DNA from: Flavobacteriales bacterium
Lineage (GTDB): Bacteria; Bacteroidota; Bacteroidia; Flavobacteriales_D; Sanyastnellaceae
Direction: 5' to 3'
Length of the DNA stretch: 5,102 nt
Assembly: GCA_947460525.1 (NCBI GenBank)
Contig: CANHIV010000113.1
Location: forward strand, 1-5,102
Shown here piece by piece: positions 4,852-5,102 of the stretch. Made by a program: the position numbers and the translations under genes. The notes below the pieces were generated by a model. The model had not been told where the DNA came from. It ran no database searches and was given only the letters and a program-made list of their open reading frames with translations. Positions within the stretch are counted from its first letter, which is position 1, and each line of letters opens with the position of its first letter.

Positions 4852-5102
4852 TTATTTTACTCCAGTACTTCCAAAACCACCAGCACCACGTTCGGTGGAA
4901 GGAAGTTCTTTTGTTGTTTTCCAAGACAATACTTCATGCTTGGCCAAAACCATTTGCGCCACACGTTCTCCAGGTTCTACGGTGAAAGGTGAATGGCTTA
5001 GGTTGACCAATAACACTTTGATTTCGCCGCGATAATCCGCGTCAATGGTACCAGGGGTGTTGAGCACAGTGATGCCGTGCTTGAAAGCCAATCCACTTCG
5101 GG
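4852..5102 (-). CDS. dut: dUTPase, C-terminal part (N-terminus beyond right edge)
   Basis: The last 82 residues of a trimeric deoxyuridine 5'-triphosphate nucleotidohydrolase (family length about 145). It splits dUTP into dUMP and diphosphate, keeping uracil out of DNA and supplying dUMP for thymidylate synthesis. Visible motifs in order are RSGLAFKHG (motif 2), [17 protein letters not shown] (motif 3, with the active-site Asp of IDADY and the uracil-binding hairpin), PGERVAQMV (motif 4), and the flexible glycine-rich arm [11 protein letters not shown] (motif 5). The protein ends with VK and TAA at 4852-4854. Motif 1 and the start lie outside the window. Its stop codon is separated from the trpS stop by one base. 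Confidence 0.96.
   Translation of the reverse strand, partial: RSGLAFKHGITVLNTPGTIDADYRGEIKVLLVNLSHSPFTVEPGERVAQMVLAKHEVLSWKTTKELPSTERGAGGFGSTGVK

Noticed and set aside
4851..4920. Possible bidirectional terminator between trpS and dut
   Set aside because: Only a four-base stem (CCAC/GTGG near 4887-4899) is visible, it lies inside dut coding sequence, and no good T run follows in either direction.

Overview
The window most likely comes from the chromosome of a Bacteroidota bacterium, probably of the flavobacterial branch. The evidence is a DUF3098 membrane protein next to uppP, a TrpS of the Bacteroidota type, several TAnnTTTG-type -7 promoter boxes close to start codons, and no clear Shine-Dalgarno sequences. 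By eye the left half (1-2750) is richer in A+T than the right half.

Right half (2748-5102), housekeeping genes. A short minus-strand operon encodes a small two-helix DUF3098 membrane protein and undecaprenyl-diphosphate phosphatase (uppP). It diverges from trpS (tryptophanyl-tRNA synthetase, plus strand). The end of dut (dUTPase, minus strand, N-terminus cut by the window edge) converges on trpS with one base between the stop codons.

Left half (1-2568), accessory genes, all on the minus strand and apparently three toxin-like units in tandem. (a) A TacA/TacT-type unit: a DUF1778 ribbon-helix-helix antitoxin and a GNAT acetyltransferase toxin overlapping by ATGA, followed one base later by a lipoprotein with a permuted NlpC/P60 (YiiX-like) cysteine-hydrolase domain. 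(b) A zeta-toxin-like P-loop kinase overlapping by 8 bases with a 48-residue basic protein that may be its partner. (c) The first 31 codons of a Fic-family protein (DUF4172 N-terminal domain), running off the left edge. Each unit has an inverted repeat over or beside its predicted -7 box, consistent with self-regulated promoters.

The zeta unit lies between two related purine-rich tracts. The end of the 48-residue gene looks altered by an in-frame 66-base insertion or duplication carrying one of these tracts. The components belong to known families. The less ordinary points are the lipoprotein hydrolase attached to the tacAT pair, the kinase-first zeta unit with its apparently shortened partner, and the clustering of three such units beside uppP. 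No tRNA, rRNA, CRISPR array or insertion sequence was seen.
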